A DNA stretch of 64,000 nucleotides, from assembly GCF_003711515.1 (NCBI RefSeq), contig NW_021167082.1, forward strand, positions 3,341,691 to 3,405,690, read 5' to 3'. Positions 1-12,169 of this stretch are shown one piece after another (the first letter of the stretch is position 1; each line of letters starts with the position of its first letter). The notes under the pieces are model-generated. The model saw only the letters and a list, made by a program, of their open reading frames with translations, was not told where the DNA came from and searched no databases. The DNA is from Sodiomyces alkalinus F11. Taxonomy: Eukaryota; Ascomycota; Sordariomycetes; Glomerellales; Plectosphaerellaceae. A program made the position numbers and the translations under genes.

Positions 1-1499
1 TAGGTAGAAAAAGATATAAAAGGAGGTCTTCTTTAAGGCTTATCTTCTTCTCTTTTTCTTTCTCTTTATAGTGATCCGTTTCTTATTCTATACGAGTAGA
101 CTCTACGAACCTAATAAGGCCCTTATAAAAAGAATAAAATTCATAGGTAACGGCCGGTAGTCGCTTAATTAGGCTAAAGAAACTAGGGAATCCCCGGACT
201 TTCGGGTTTTTATTATTATTATCGCCGTTATCGTTATAACATTACGTTTTTCTTTTCAAGGGGTTTTTCTAGCGGGGCTCTTAACGCCGTTAACTTAGTG
301 TCTTGAACTTACTCTTTTAGTAATAGGTATAGTGTTAGTCTTTTCTTTCCGGAGGAGGAACTTACGCATAATAGGTTTACGGGTAGTATATATAGGTATA
401 GTTAGGAGAATAGGAGTATAATATTGGTAATAAGGAGAACGATTGGTAATAGAGATTAGTAAAAAGGGCTTTAAGTAGTAGGAAGGGGAGGGCTCTCATA
501 CTTCTAAAATCGGGCTTTTAAGATTAATATAATAACTTAATAAGTTACTAGTACTAGGGTTAGTAAAGGAGGGATTTACGGTTTACGGCTTTTAGCCTTT
601 AACGGTATTTCTCTTAAATATATTATACCCTTAGTAACCGTCCCTATACTAGTTATTCCCGATTATAACTCCTTTCCGTAAAATAGGCAGCTTATATTAA
701 ACTAGGTGTAATTTAGCTCGGGTTCGATAAATTATACGGTGATTAAGGGAATAGAAGTAAAGAATTCGAGATTATAATAAAAGAAACCTATACTTATTAT
801 AGAAAAGAGAGTATATACTGGTATATCTTTATAACGTCTATATAGTTAGGCTTACTTATAAATATCATAAATAATAAATCTAGGGAAAAGTCTTCTAGTC
901 GGGGAAATAAGTCTGGATAGGTTTATAGTGTTTCTGATTAGGGTAATAAAGGTAAAAGTTTAAAAAAGAAACGGATTAGGGTAGTGGTTAGGAAGATTAT
1001 TTATAGGCTTACGCCTTTTATACTAGCGTATATCGCGACTTTAGGTGGATAAAAGACTTAGCTTTATTTACCCTCGGCCCTAGAATTACACGCTAGCCTC
1101 CTAGCGAGTATAGGCTTTAAAAATAAAGAAAAGTAGGGAAAGTGATACTACGGAATAGAATATAGCTTACTAGTATAATCCTTATACTTACTCGGGTTAA
1201 AATCTAGGCGCTATAGAATCTATACCTTAACGGTACTAGACTCTCTTACCTTTTTTAACTCTTCCTCTAGCTTTTTATAATACTCCCCTAATAACTGTCT
1301 TAGTTTCTCGCAGCGGCGTAAAAGACCGTTAATAGTATAATTAGGGGAACTAATATTATCCTCGGCCCTAGTATCTTCCTTAGGGTCCTTATTAGATAAA
1401 AAGGGGTGCTTCGGTGACTTTTTCGGTAATAAGCGCTCCTTAAGTAAGGTATATAATCCTAAGCTCCTCGCTATAGTCTTATTTAAGTATAGTCTAGTC

Positions 1500-4400
1500 C
1501 TTAGGCTCTTAGTGCTTATCGTCGTTTTAGATAAACTTCTTTAAGCGGTTAGAGGTAAAAGTAATCCCTTTTAGTTCTTCCTTAGTAAGAGTCTTAAGGA
1601 TAAAGGACTTATTATTATAATTAGCCTTCCAGATACGATATAGGCTATTCTATTAGTAGTTACGCTTAGCCTTACGGCTTATATCGATAGCTTTCTTAGT
1701 ATCGTGAACTAGCATAAGATCCTTAACTTATAGCCTTTACTTACGGAGTACTTAGGTATAGCTTGCGTTAATATAGGCTATCCGTTCCCCTTAGTATTTA
1801 GTAATTATAGTAATAGTAGTATATCGGTCGGTATTAAGCTAGGTAAAAGCCCTTAACCGAAGCATTATCTTATCCTTAGGGGTTTTAACACGGCCCTAGT
1901 CTAGTACTTTTTAGGTTAGGCAGGTCGTCTCGATTAGGGTAATAGCCTTATAGCTATATAGAAGGAAAAAAGGGGTATAGCTAGTAGAAGCTTTTACCGT
2001 TATATGGTTAGCGAAAAGGACTATCGGGAGGATCTTATAAAGGGCTTTAGAGTAAAGCTTCGACTAGATAAATAGAGTATAGGTAATAGCCTTATACCTA
2101 ACCTTATTAAGACTATTAGCGCGGGGGTAATAGGCTAAGGCGAGCTTTCGAGTAGTCCTATAGCGACGGTTTAGCTTAATTATATAACCCTTATTCTCGG
2201 GACCTCTATCTATAAGGAGGATTATATACAGCCTATACCTATAGATTATATCTTCCTATAAAAATAAGGTAATAGCCTTAGACGTATTCTTCTTTAGTAG
2301 TCGAGCCTTAACCTAACCTATCAATATATAGCGGGCCTTTATAAGATACTACCCTTAGAGATAATAAACGTTTAGGCTAACCTAGGTAAAAGGGAGGGCG
2401 GTTTCGGGCAGGCTTATTAAGATTAAGGAGTCCTCCTAGGAATAGCTACGGCGGGCCTAGTATTCGGAATAGGACTCGATAAACCTCTAGACGCTCTTAT
2501 AGATACTATCCTAGAAATAGTTAGCGGCGAGGCGATAGTAAATACCTTACCTTCCTTAGTATCCGGATTTATCGTAGGCTCTCCTAATTAGGTCAACCTA
2601 GGTGTTCTTATCGTTAATCTAGTATTTAGAGGTCGAATCGGCCTTAGTTACTCGAGTCTATAGTAGTCTATCCTTATAGAATACTCGGGTAGCCCTATCT
2701 TTAACTTTACGGGCTTCCTTAGAATCTATTCCTTTAGGCACGCGAAAGGTTATTAAAAAGGTAGTTACTTATCGGGAAAACTAACTCTAGGTAAGGTCCT
2801 TATTAAGGATATTATTAGCTAGGGCAGGGTCGTTAAACTACGTCTCGGCTTCCATAAGGAAGATTCTATCTTCTATAAGGTTATCTAGGGCTCCTTGAGT
2901 ATCGTCGTTAGTCTAATTAAAGAGTATTCCGGGTATCCGGGAGAGTTTATCGGCTATAGTATTCTTAAATCCTTTAATATACTTAACGTCGAAGTCGAAG
3001 AGCCGGATCTAGATAAGCTATCGGGTAATTAGGGTATTAGGGAGATTAGTAGTAGATCCTTTTAACTAGGATAAAAGGGCTTAGGTATCGGTTTCGAGCA
3101 TAAAGTAAACCCTATAAAGGTAGTTATATAGGCACTAAAGGGTCTTTAGGACTCCCCTTAGCTCTAGCTTACTAGTATTATAAACCCTCTCCGTAAAAGA
3201 CTAATAACCGCTTTCGTACTGTGCCACGGCTTTTTTATCCTTAACGTACTATCCGAGGATTCCACCCTATCTATTTATTCTAGCGTTAACGATAATATAG
3301 ATAACTCCTACGCCTTCGCCGTACTAGATAGTAATTAGGATAAGGGTAGTAGTAAGGGCTTTCTTAAGGGCGTCTATAGTGTATTATTAAGGCTCCTCCT
3401 CCTTAAAAGCAGTATTCTTCCGTAATACGTCGGTTAGGCGTTTAGCGATAATAGCGAACTTATAAATCTAGACTTAGTTAAAGGTAGCGAGACCGAGGAA
3501 CGAATAAACGTTAAAGACTATACTATACCTTTCCTACTCTCGGACCTTCGCTATCTTAGCCTACGTAGAGGAATAACTATTAGTACCGTAGATATAGCCT
3601 ATAATAGTAGCTGCTTTTTAATACTACTAGCTTTTAATACCTATAATAATACCTTTAGCTAGCTCTACGTTAAGAAGCACTTTATCGATATTAGCGATAT
3701 ACTCGGCTATAAAACAGTGAATTCCAGGTTTAATTAGAGTATTCTTATAAGTGGTTATCGGTCCTTTTACTATAATATCGTTAATAAAAAGTCTATAATA
3801 CTAGCGAATAAGGTCGTAAAGGATACTGGTTAAAATACGTATAAACTAGGCCACTAAATTAGTAGCCCCCTAAGGGAGGGTATATATCCTAAAGAGTCTA
3901 ATGATAGTCGTAAAGGTGGTTAGATCTTAAGACTCCTTATTAAGGGTAACCTACTCGTAGCCGGAGAAAAGGTCTAAGAGGGATATAAGCTTATAGATAG
4001 CGAAATCCTTAGAGAACTCGTCGGCCCTAAGTAGTATAAAGGTATCTTATAGGGTTACTATATTAATCTTCGTAGCCGAGTTAATAAGCTATATATTATT
4101 ATCGTTTTTCTTAACTAGGAATTAGGGGTTATAGTAGGCTACGTGGCTCTCCTCGATTATACCTTTCTTAAGGCGGTCCTTTATTATCTGCACGACTATA
4201 GACTCTAGAGCCTTAGGGATAGGGATCCCCTTTACCTGCTACGCCTTATAAGGAACCGCCTAAATCTTCTATAAAGGGGCTACTCGTTTATCGAGGCGCC
4301 TATACTTAATTTAATCCCACGTAAGAACTACCTCGCGGTTTAGGAGGACCTTTATTAGGAGCTCGTATTCCTTAGGGGTTAAGTAGTCGACGGTCTTTAG

Positions 4401-5900
4401 GATAGCGTTAAGTCTTTCGGGTATAAGACGTGAATATGGTATAAATTTAGAAAACTTTAGTATAATTAGACTAATAAACCGCTTATATTCTAATTCTTAG
4501 TCTTCCTCTTTAATTTCTATAAGGATATTCTTCTTCTAGTAGGGGTCTTTATTAGGGATATTTCTATTAGACGGAATATCGTTAAAAGAGTGAACCTTAG
4601 GAGCCTTAGGCTTCTATATAGGAAAGACGCCTCCGGGATTAGAGGAATAATACGCTTCTTTAATAAGATCCTAGGACTTCCTCCTCTTAGGCTATTATAG
4701 CCTTTTTATTATAACCGCGGCTATACTAATAATACTATCCTCCTCTTTCTTTGAAGCCTTTAGCGCTTTTATCTAGGAATTATCTTATATTATCCTATCC
4801 TTCCGAAAATATAAGACTAAGAGGTTATTAGGGTGATTAGGCTAATAGTAGTATAGAAAAGTTAAAAAAGATAAGTGGTTAGTATAAATTAGTTATTATT
4901 ATATAGTCGTAGTTATTATATAGGAAGCCTCCGCGATATACCTCTTATATCCTTAGCCCTAACTCCGTGGTATCGCCCTTAAGACTATATAAATTCTCTG
5001 TGTTAAGGGCTTTAGCTCCTCCGTAAATAGGAAGGCGACTAAAGTAGTAGTATCCTTATTATCTAAATAAAACAAAATATTGTTATCACCTTTCTATTTC
5101 TCCTCCTCCGTCTCCTCCTTCTTTTTCCGCCCTTTAGTCGGGCGAACCGCTAGTCCTATCGTTACTCGATATTAAGGTAACGGCCCCAGACTAACTATAA
5201 GGGACGCCGTCCTCCCCTTACTATCCGATACTCTAATTAATTAAATCCTCCTCCTCTCGGCGTTTCTCCTTCTTTTTAAACTTAAGCTAGCTTTATCTAT
5301 AAGGGCGGTTATTAACCTATTCCCTAGTAGCGATAAGGATAATAATACGGGTATCCCCGTAGGTAAAGTCTATCTCGATTTATCGATCCTTATAAGTAAA
5401 AAAGACGTGACTATTAAGTAAGAATAATAGGCTAAGAAGTATTCTAGGTCCTATCCCCTTAATTACTATAAAATAGACTTTCCCGTACTAGTCTCTAACC
5501 TAAAGGTGCCTTTGTAGATAGCCTATATAGTTTATCCTATTTATATTATTAATTTCCTTACTCGCCATATTACTTTTCTCTATATAGCCCCGTAATCCTA
5601 ACTTCTCTATGAGGTTTAGCCGGATAGTATTAAAGACGGCTTCTATATCGATAACTACGTAGAAACGATCCTTTATAAGGTAGGCCTTAGCTATTCGCTT
5701 AGTTAGGCTAACCCGTATTATTATATACTTAGTGTAAATAGTAGGAGGCTTTAGTTTATTAATCGTCGGGGCGGGCGTAATAAATAGGGTATTATTCGGC
5801 GTAGGGGCTATAGTTATAGTATTCGCAAACTATATAGGGCGTTTAGGTCTAAGGGGTAAGGAGTCTATAAAAAAGGCCTTTTTAGGAGTTAAGCGGATAA
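1500..5900 (-). pseudogene. Gypsy-A pol relic (protease, RT, RNase H, integrase)
   Basis: Domains seen on the minus strand: a retropepsin near 5.70-5.55 kb (VVIDIEAVFNTIRL, where the active site Asp-Thr-Gly has decayed to Asp-Ile-Glu); RT at about 4.35-3.40 kb with FLVKKND, LDLFSGYE-stop-VTLN and LFINDII (the YLDD-type catalytic box, second Asp kept); the connection segment SFLGLATFN near 3.5 kb; and an integrase core near 2.28-2.15 kb with LIDRGPENKG. The LDLFSGY motif is diagnostic for Gypsy RT. In-frame stops are TAG/TAA at Gln/Trp sites. A chromodomain was not identified. Ends are approximate. Confidence 0.85.
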
Positions 5901-6649
5901 CTTTACGGGGCTTTACTTAGCTACCGATTAACCTTAGTATCTCCTTATAGTCCGCGAGGATAGCTTTATTAGTGGATAGGAGGTAAACTATAGGAATCTT
6001 AACCTCTATCTCTAAAAAGTGCTTTAGGCTTTTCTCACGGAGCTTCTATATAATAGCCTCCTAGTTAAAGAAATTAAGGGTATCTTTCTAAGCTAAGGCC
6101 CGTAAGGTAGGCCAGGTAATAGTTAAAGTAATAGCGGGTCTAGATATAGAAGCTATCGAATTAGGGGCTAGTCTGTCTTTTATATCGGCGTTATTAACTA
6201 TTTTTATAACCCTTTAGGAACTTTTCGGAGTCGATAAGGTCTATTAAATAGCCTAATTAAGGGAACTAGCTACTTTTAGTGTAGGTTTACTAATTCTCCC
6301 GCTTTTAGTAGTACGAAAAGCGTCTTAGGGGCCGGTTAAAGTGTGTTAAGATATAGACGTAGTATATACTCTAGTAGTAATAAAATTAATAGATCCCGTA
6401 ACCTTAGTGACTCTCGAGGCTTAAGTGGCTTAGTTAGCCTAACTACTTTAACCGGCCTGCTACTTTTATACCTGCTTAAGTACGTACTTAATTATAAGCC
6501 TATTAGTTTTTTTAGTGTTATAGAGGAGGGTAGCGGGCTAGAAGGTCTTAATATAGAGGTCTATAAGCTCCCTAAATCGGCTATAAAGCTTAATAGCTAG
6601 CTAATATAGTATAAGGCGTCGGTGTAGCCAGTACTTATTAACCTATAGC

Positions 6650-8480
6650 TCGCTCTTTAAGTAGGCTACCTAAGTACTAGTCTAATCTATTACTAAATAC
6701 TTGGGGAACTACCACTTAACTAGTTTATAGGCGTTATCGTGGATTAGGATAGGGTAGTTATCTCTCTAATACCCTTCTTAGCTATAGTAGTAGTAGCGAG
6801 CTAGTAAGGGCTAGCTATCATTCTAGGCACCTCTCTACTATCCTAGGCGGTTATCCTGTTATTAGGTCGGGAGGTTATTATTATATCGGTTATTATATCT
6901 AGGGCGGGGTCCTCCATAATGAATCTCCTCGATATACTAAGTGTTATTAGGCTAATAAGCGGCACCGTTAGCCTAATTAGGGGTAACGAAGTATACTAAA
7001 GTAGTTATCGTAGGCTAAGGGGCGTGCTTAAGGACGGTATAAAAGGCGTTCTTTAGATTAGACTTTATAACGAGGAGGGCTTAGACCTTTTCCGTGCCTA
7101 TCCTCTTAAATAGGGTAAGCACTTAGGTAGTAATACCCGTAACGCCTTTAGCTCCATTATAGATAAGGGAAATAGTATACTTCTTAAGGAGATTATCGAG
7201 CTCATCTATATCCGATTAAGAGCCTATAGACTCTTAGACTATAATAGGCCGCCTTAAGATTATAGGCTAAAAAGCGGTACTATTAGGCTAATTAGACTTA
7301 GCTATACTTAGTATAGCGTCTCTATCTATAGGCTTACCCTCCGCTTCCTAGATACCCGTAGACTACTCGCGTAGTAGATCCGAAAGTAGCCTATAGCTCT
7401 TAACTCTTTTTCTTAAGTCGGTGCCTTAGATCTTAAGCTTATTAGCGATAAATATATAGATATCCCTATATAGAATAGTAAGGACGATACCGTAGAGCTC
7501 GTAGTCCTTAATAAAAATGCCTTAAACCCGCTCTGCCTTAGCCTTCTAGATAGTAATTTACTATAATAAGTCCCTAACCTAATAAACGCTATTAATCTTA
7601 TATATTTTATATTTTACCCGAAGCTAATAAACCTTATAAGAGAAGTTAAGTTAGTAGTTAGGATCTAGATAAGAGTACTCTTTAATAAGCTTCTTAACCA
7701 GATTAGACTAACTACCTTTAGCGGCTTAAACCTCTTTAACTAGACGTTTAACGGCAGGATAAATAGCCGTATCCGTGTATAGGTTAACGTAGGTGATCTT
7801 ATCGGCTGTACTAAGGCGGTTAAGCTTAGTATAGTTATCGTACTATTAAAGGAATATAGAGAGGGACTTACTACTAATGCGGGGAGCTCTAATAGTGAGG
7901 GGATTTGGGGGTGCTCTTAATATAGTAGTAGTGGGTAATAGGGCTCTAATAACCTAGGCGATAATACTCTCTCGGTGACGGCTTATTAGGGCTTATAGTC
8001 GCTTAATTAGGTCTTTAGCGGTGGTAGGGGGTAATTAACGCTTAGGGGCGGCGGTAGTAGGAGTATTCGAAGCGGGCTAGGTAGTAAAGGCAGGCTAGGT
8101 AGGGGTAGTATTAGGGGTAGTTATCGAAATAGTAGTTAGAGCCGCGGTAGATATAGTAGTCGGCCTAGGAGCGGGCGGAGGTAAGGCTATAGCCCCGATA
8201 TTATAGTTTCCCTAATTAGGGGTAGTAAAAGTGGCGGGCGTAAGAATAGGGGGAATAGCCGGCGAGGGAGCCTTATTATCGGAGTCGCTAATAACAATAA
8301 CGGCGTTAGGCTCGCGGTACTAAGTCTAAGTATCTATAGTATTTTAGGTATAAGTATAAGGGGGTGGGCGAATAATAATAATAGGGTTAGGGCGTTTAGG
8401 GAGAGGTTCTTCGAATTAATTATCTAATAAGAAGATCCTATAGATATTCAAGATATTAGCTAGGTTAGTGTATATATTAT
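6650..8480 (-). pseudogene. Gypsy-A gag relic with degraded CCHC zinc knuckle
   Basis: Gag forms the retrotransposon particle and binds its RNA. The minus-strand frame starts in a Pro/Thr/Ala-rich N-terminal segment (about 8.4-8.0 kb), then a capsid-like helical region (about 7.9-7.3 kb), then near 6.8 kb the string YYYYSQEGYQRDNYP. This is what a CCHC knuckle (C-x2-C-x4-H-x4-C) becomes when TGT/TGC and CAC codons are changed to Tyr codons by RIP. The frame has many stops and no usable start. Assignment rests on the knuckle, on composition, and on the position upstream of protease and RT. Exact ends are uncertain. Confidence 0.75.
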
Positions 8481-8870
8481 CTTATCTTAATAAGAGTGAT
8501 AAAGTCTTTAATAAGAGGGTAGTAATAGTCCTAGATTTTTCTCCGTAATATTTATCTTCGGGGTTAAGCTTTTCTAACTTACCTTAGAGGAAAAGGCCCC
8601 CCACGATTAGGAGATTACCTATTAGTAAAAGGACTATACTCACAAATATTAATATGAGTAATATTATACGCTAAGTCTAATAAAGAAGTATTATAACTTA
8701 CTTATAGGGTCTATAAAGGTTTTTACTAGATTATCGGGTCCTTATATAAGGTATTATTATTTCGCTTCTACGCTCGGTATTAGTATTTTCTTTAGGTTAT
8801 TCGGGGTTAATTACCCTAATCCGGGTAAACTATACTTAGTAGTCTTATCTTTTCTTCGCTATCGTACAAG

Positions 8871-9059
8871 AGTCCATGTTAATTAGTGGTAAGGGTTATA
8901 AAATTCTGATTGGGGTAACGTAAGTTAAATTGAAAAGATATCTTAAACGTGGAATAAGTAATCATAAAAGAGGATGATAATCGAATAATCGTCCCTCGAT
9001 AGGGATATCCAGAGCCTGTCCTTAATATATATATGGGAGGCGGATCCGGCAGCCTTAAA
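8871..9059. other. Less mutated spacer between Gypsy-A and the MULE fragment
   Basis: This stretch keeps CA and TG dinucleotides (for example gagcctgtcc and ggatccggcag), unlike the flanks. It holds no recognisable coding sequence. It could be the terminal region of the MULE element or older single-copy sequence that RIP did not target. It ends in a run of seven G near 9,065. Confidence 0.4.
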
Positions 9060-9660
9060 CAAAGGGGGGGTTATATAACCGGCTGCCGACACCACACTAA
9101 ATCCGTATCTGCGCGGTTACAGTAGTAGCCTTATAGCCTTAGAAAAGAAGGGTTTCGTCTTCGCGAGTATATTTCTATTAATATACTAATAATATAGGAT
9201 CCGGGGCACCTGACTTGAGTTTATATAGGCTATTATGGCGTTACGTAAGGCGAGCTCCCGGTCCGTGATAATATACCGTGGTAATTGTATTCTAGTAGCG
9301 AGGATAATTTCGGTTAAAACCCCGAGCCCCTAAGCGTATTAAGTCTTTTTTTCTCTATAAACGAAAATAACCGTAATAGAAAAGAACTTATAGAGCGGGG
9401 ATATACCGCAGAAATTAAGTAACGGTATATTAAACCTATTAGTCTTATAGGTAGCGTTAATAATAAAGATATCGGGGGTATCTCGAAGAAGGGTAATCGC
9501 TAACTTAGGCGTAAGGAAAAGGTATTATATTCGGTTAAGGCTATCACGACGATCGTGATAGAAGAAGTTACCCTATAAATTAATTTCCTAAGAAATTAGT
9601 ATACGATTAAATAATAATAGTAAAGAAAGAGGGACTACAAAAGAGGTAAACCTCGTAAAG
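9060..9660 (-). pseudogene. MULE-type transposase fragment (MULE domain)
   Basis: The minus strand reads INATYKTNRFNIPLLNFCGI, then a segment ending in an EKK-like motif, then LPRYIITDRELALRNAI, then LYY-stop-YINRNILAKTKPFF. These are the hallmarks of the Mutator-like transposase core: the first Asp in a DxTYKTNR-like motif, the second Asp in VTDRELALMNAL, and a degraded C..WH motif. The first catalytic Asp has changed to Asn in the INATYK motif. Stops at former Trp/Gln codons show RIP. No terminal inverted repeats were found, and neighbouring Gypsy and Copia pieces appear to truncate it on both sides. Confidence 0.8.
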
Positions 9661-10479
9661 CTATTAGATTAGAGTCCTGCCGGTAAGCCCTTCGCGGCGG
9701 TGCCTTATAAGAAGGTTTAATACGTCCTTTCTCGTTACTTAGAGCGGCTATTACTCAGGATCTTTAGAATTACGGAGGCTATATATAATCTCGCGGGGCC
9801 GTATACCGCTATTCTATATAGTAATAACCGTAAGCCGGCGTGTTTTTAGTCCCCGAGCTCGAAACTAGTAAAAGGTATTAGCCTTTATCTAAGAGTGGTT
9901 ATACAGGCTAGGTTTACCGGTAACACGGCTAAGGATAGCTTTAACTACCTAGCTACTATCACAACGCCGGAGGCTAGCCTCAAAAGGGTAAGCCGTGGAT
10001 TATATTAAGGTCTTCCGTTTTTTCGATTTATGACTCTAGGACGCCAGATCCGATTATACCCTTCCTTTCCTATACCGATATATAATACGTATCGGTTCAC
10101 TACTATAAGGATACTATTCGTTAATAGTAAGGCTATAATCGTTTAAGTAGGCGTAGGAAGTAAGAGCTATATAGGCCTTATCTCTTAAAGTAACAACCTA
10201 TTATAGGAGGTCGGAGCCGTAGTGTCGAATTTTAGCTATATCGTCGGTTATTACTATTATAGAACGTGTAACGTATAACTGCGTTTAATTAATTTCACGG
10301 TATAGACTTATAGGCGGATTAGATACGTAATAATATAATAAGTATAGTATTCTACTCTAGCGGTATATATAAATTAGGTAGTATACTTATATTCCGAAGT
10401 CTTATCTGTATAGCCCCACTTAAAAGTGGGTTTATATATCACTGGGATAGAACTTATATATCGGGGAGTCAGTCCCTAA
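9661..10479. other. RIPped sequence without an identified family
   Basis: Composition is that of the surrounding repeats. I could not find a frame that aligns convincingly to a retrotransposon or transposase domain. It may contain the N-terminal, DNA-binding part of the MULE transposase on the minus strand (9.66-9.9 kb) and the damaged start of the Copia RT on the plus strand, but neither can be shown. Confidence 0.4.
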
Positions 10480-11446
10480 AGTAATTAACTGAAGGCGATT
10501 ACGTCTCTAAGAGCAAGGTCCTAATTACTTTCTTTTACGTTAACGATATTATCCTAATCTACCGAAAGGAATATTAATCTTGTACTAATAACCTAGTATA
10601 GCGGATACAGAAAAGCTTCTAAATCAGGGATCTAAGACTAATTAAGTAGTTCCTTAGAATCCGCGTAGGATACGATTATTAATAACGTAAGCTATAGTTA
10701 TCGCTTAATAACTATATCACCGATAAGATAAAGGCGTTATAGGTGGATTATAGAGGTTATAGAGTTAAAAGCCCTCTTCCTTATCCTAACGTTTTAGAAC
10801 TATCTACTATCGACCACTAAGCCTCCGAAGAATTAATCTATCTATATCTTCGGAAGGTCGGTTCTATTAACTACGCCGCCTATTAGACCCGGCCTAATAT
10901 CTCTAAAGCCGCTTTAAGGCTTACCGAACTTAGCACTAACCCGTTTAAATAGTATCACGATACCGTAGATAGGTATTTAAAGTATCTCGGCTTCACGAGA
11001 ATACTATACCTTTACTTCGGACCACCTAAAGACCACTAATACCCTATACTCTTTTATACTTCTAATACTGCTTTCGCTAATAGCCGTAAGACTCGGTATA
11101 GCTCCTAAGGCTATACTATATTATTATTCAGCGGTTCTGTAAACTGAAAGGCTAATAAGTAAATAAGCGCTATAACTTCTAATACTAAAGCTAAGCTTAT
11201 AGCACTTTCTGCTATTACTAGGTAGTATATCGCGATAAGGCGTTTAATACAGGACCTTACTCTTACCTTTAAGGAGGAACCACTAACTATATACTACGTT
11301 AATTAATAAACTAAGTAACTGCTAAAGTCGCTAAGGCCTTAGATTACCTCGAAACTAAAGTGTCTCGATATCCACGCCGATAAACCGTTTAGAAAAGGAC
11401 TATCTTAATTAATTAGATCGCTACTAACGATATAGTCAGCGATATA
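10480..11446 (+). pseudogene. Copia-A: RT C-terminus and RNase H relic
   Basis: The plus strand encodes the C-terminal half of a Ty1/Copia polyprotein. FFYVNDIILIYRKE is the catalytic YVDD box with the first Asp changed to Asn, FLRIRVGYD corresponds to the FLGI motif, INYAAY-stop-TRPNISKA to the YAATCTRPD-like motif, and AITSNTKAKLIALS near 11.2 kb to the TSSTEAEYMAL RNase H motif. TAG and TAA replace Gln and Trp. The ORF runs to a truncated LTR. RT fingers, integrase and gag are missing upstream, so this is a 5'-deleted copy. Confidence 0.85.
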
Positions 11447-11597
11447 TAGTATAGGCACACGGACCACGACGTAGTCTATAAGGGATCTATGCCTGACTAA
11501 GGGCTTTAGACCTCGGGGATCTCGGGTATTAGGATATATTAAGAGAGGATACTGGGAAAGACCGGATAGGATCTACATAATATAGTACCTACAATAG
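11447..11597 (+). repeat. Truncated LTR of the Copia family (LTR-A), 3' LTR of Copia-A
   Basis: Shares the first ~150 bp with the LTRs at 46,027 and 60,087 (cacggaccacgacgtagtc, then cctcggggatctcgggtatt, then aagaccggataggatct). Homology stops near 11,597, so the 3' part of the LTR is lost. The start is inferred from the others, which begin TGTCGTATAGG. Confidence 0.8.
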
Positions 11598-12169
11598 ACA
11601 TTAGCGGGGGTACTAGAATCAGAATTTTCATGTCTATATACCAGTTTCATGGTTACTATCATATCCGTTAAGCTTGATACCCCTAGACTTTATATAATAT
11701 GCCTCGATTATATAATTATCGCATAAGTTCTGCATTAAATCATGTCAATATGATTATAATCATGGCAATATGCTTTAAATCATATATACACTAGGGACAT
11801 CCATATTAAACGATAAACTAACTAGGCTAGTAGCTAATGGAATACGAGCTAAGCTAAGGCATATACCTGCCTCTATCTAGTTATTTTATCAGCATAGTAT
11901 ATAAGTGCTAAAGTCCTATATATAGCTAATTAAGCTTGAACGGTATATACATATATATATATGCATCTATATATCCACTTAAGTGCGCGAAATTCAGTAT
12001 ATATTCTAGTATATTAGCTATCTAGTGCCTATAAGAATATTAAAGAGTAAGTTAGGATAATATTAATATTCATATAGCTAAATGTATTAAGTGGAGTAGG
12101 GGCTAGGCCTGCCTAGCTATAAGTAGTGCCGTAATAGGCTAGGCTTAGATCTGCTTAGATGTAGCGACG
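11598..12169. other. AT-rich non-coding spacer with short direct repeat
   Basis: No coding signal. CA and TG are retained in the first ~230 bp, so this stretch largely escaped RIP. A short direct repeat occurs at about 11,735-11,773 (aatcatgtcaatatg / aatcatggcaatatg). The right half becomes TA-rich and blends into the RIPped ORF relic. Confidence 0.5.

Larger units (their letters stand above)
1..8870 (-). mobile_element. Gypsy-A: RIP-degraded Ty3/Gypsy retrotransposon, cut by left edge
   Basis: Read on the minus strand, the region gives in order a gag with a degraded zinc knuckle, an aspartic protease, reverse transcriptase, the RNase H tether and an integrase, which is the Ty3/Gypsy order. 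Every frame is broken by TAG and TAA at positions where relatives carry Gln or Trp, and CpA and TpG are scarce, which is the RIP signature. No LTR could be recognised: the 3' end lies beyond position 1, and the right-hand limit is set where gag-like sequence and heavy RIP stop, near 8.87 kb. The element is certainly inactive. Confidence 0.85.

Noticed and set aside
6343..6600. 85-codon plus-strand ORF
   Set aside because: Lies antisense to the region upstream of the Gypsy-A protease; no domain, and open frames of this size occur by chance in TA-rich sequence.
9541..9561. Imperfect palindrome ctatcacga-cga-tcgtgatag
   Set aside because: Lies inside the MULE coding frame and is explained as coding sequence; no evidence for a regulatory hairpin.
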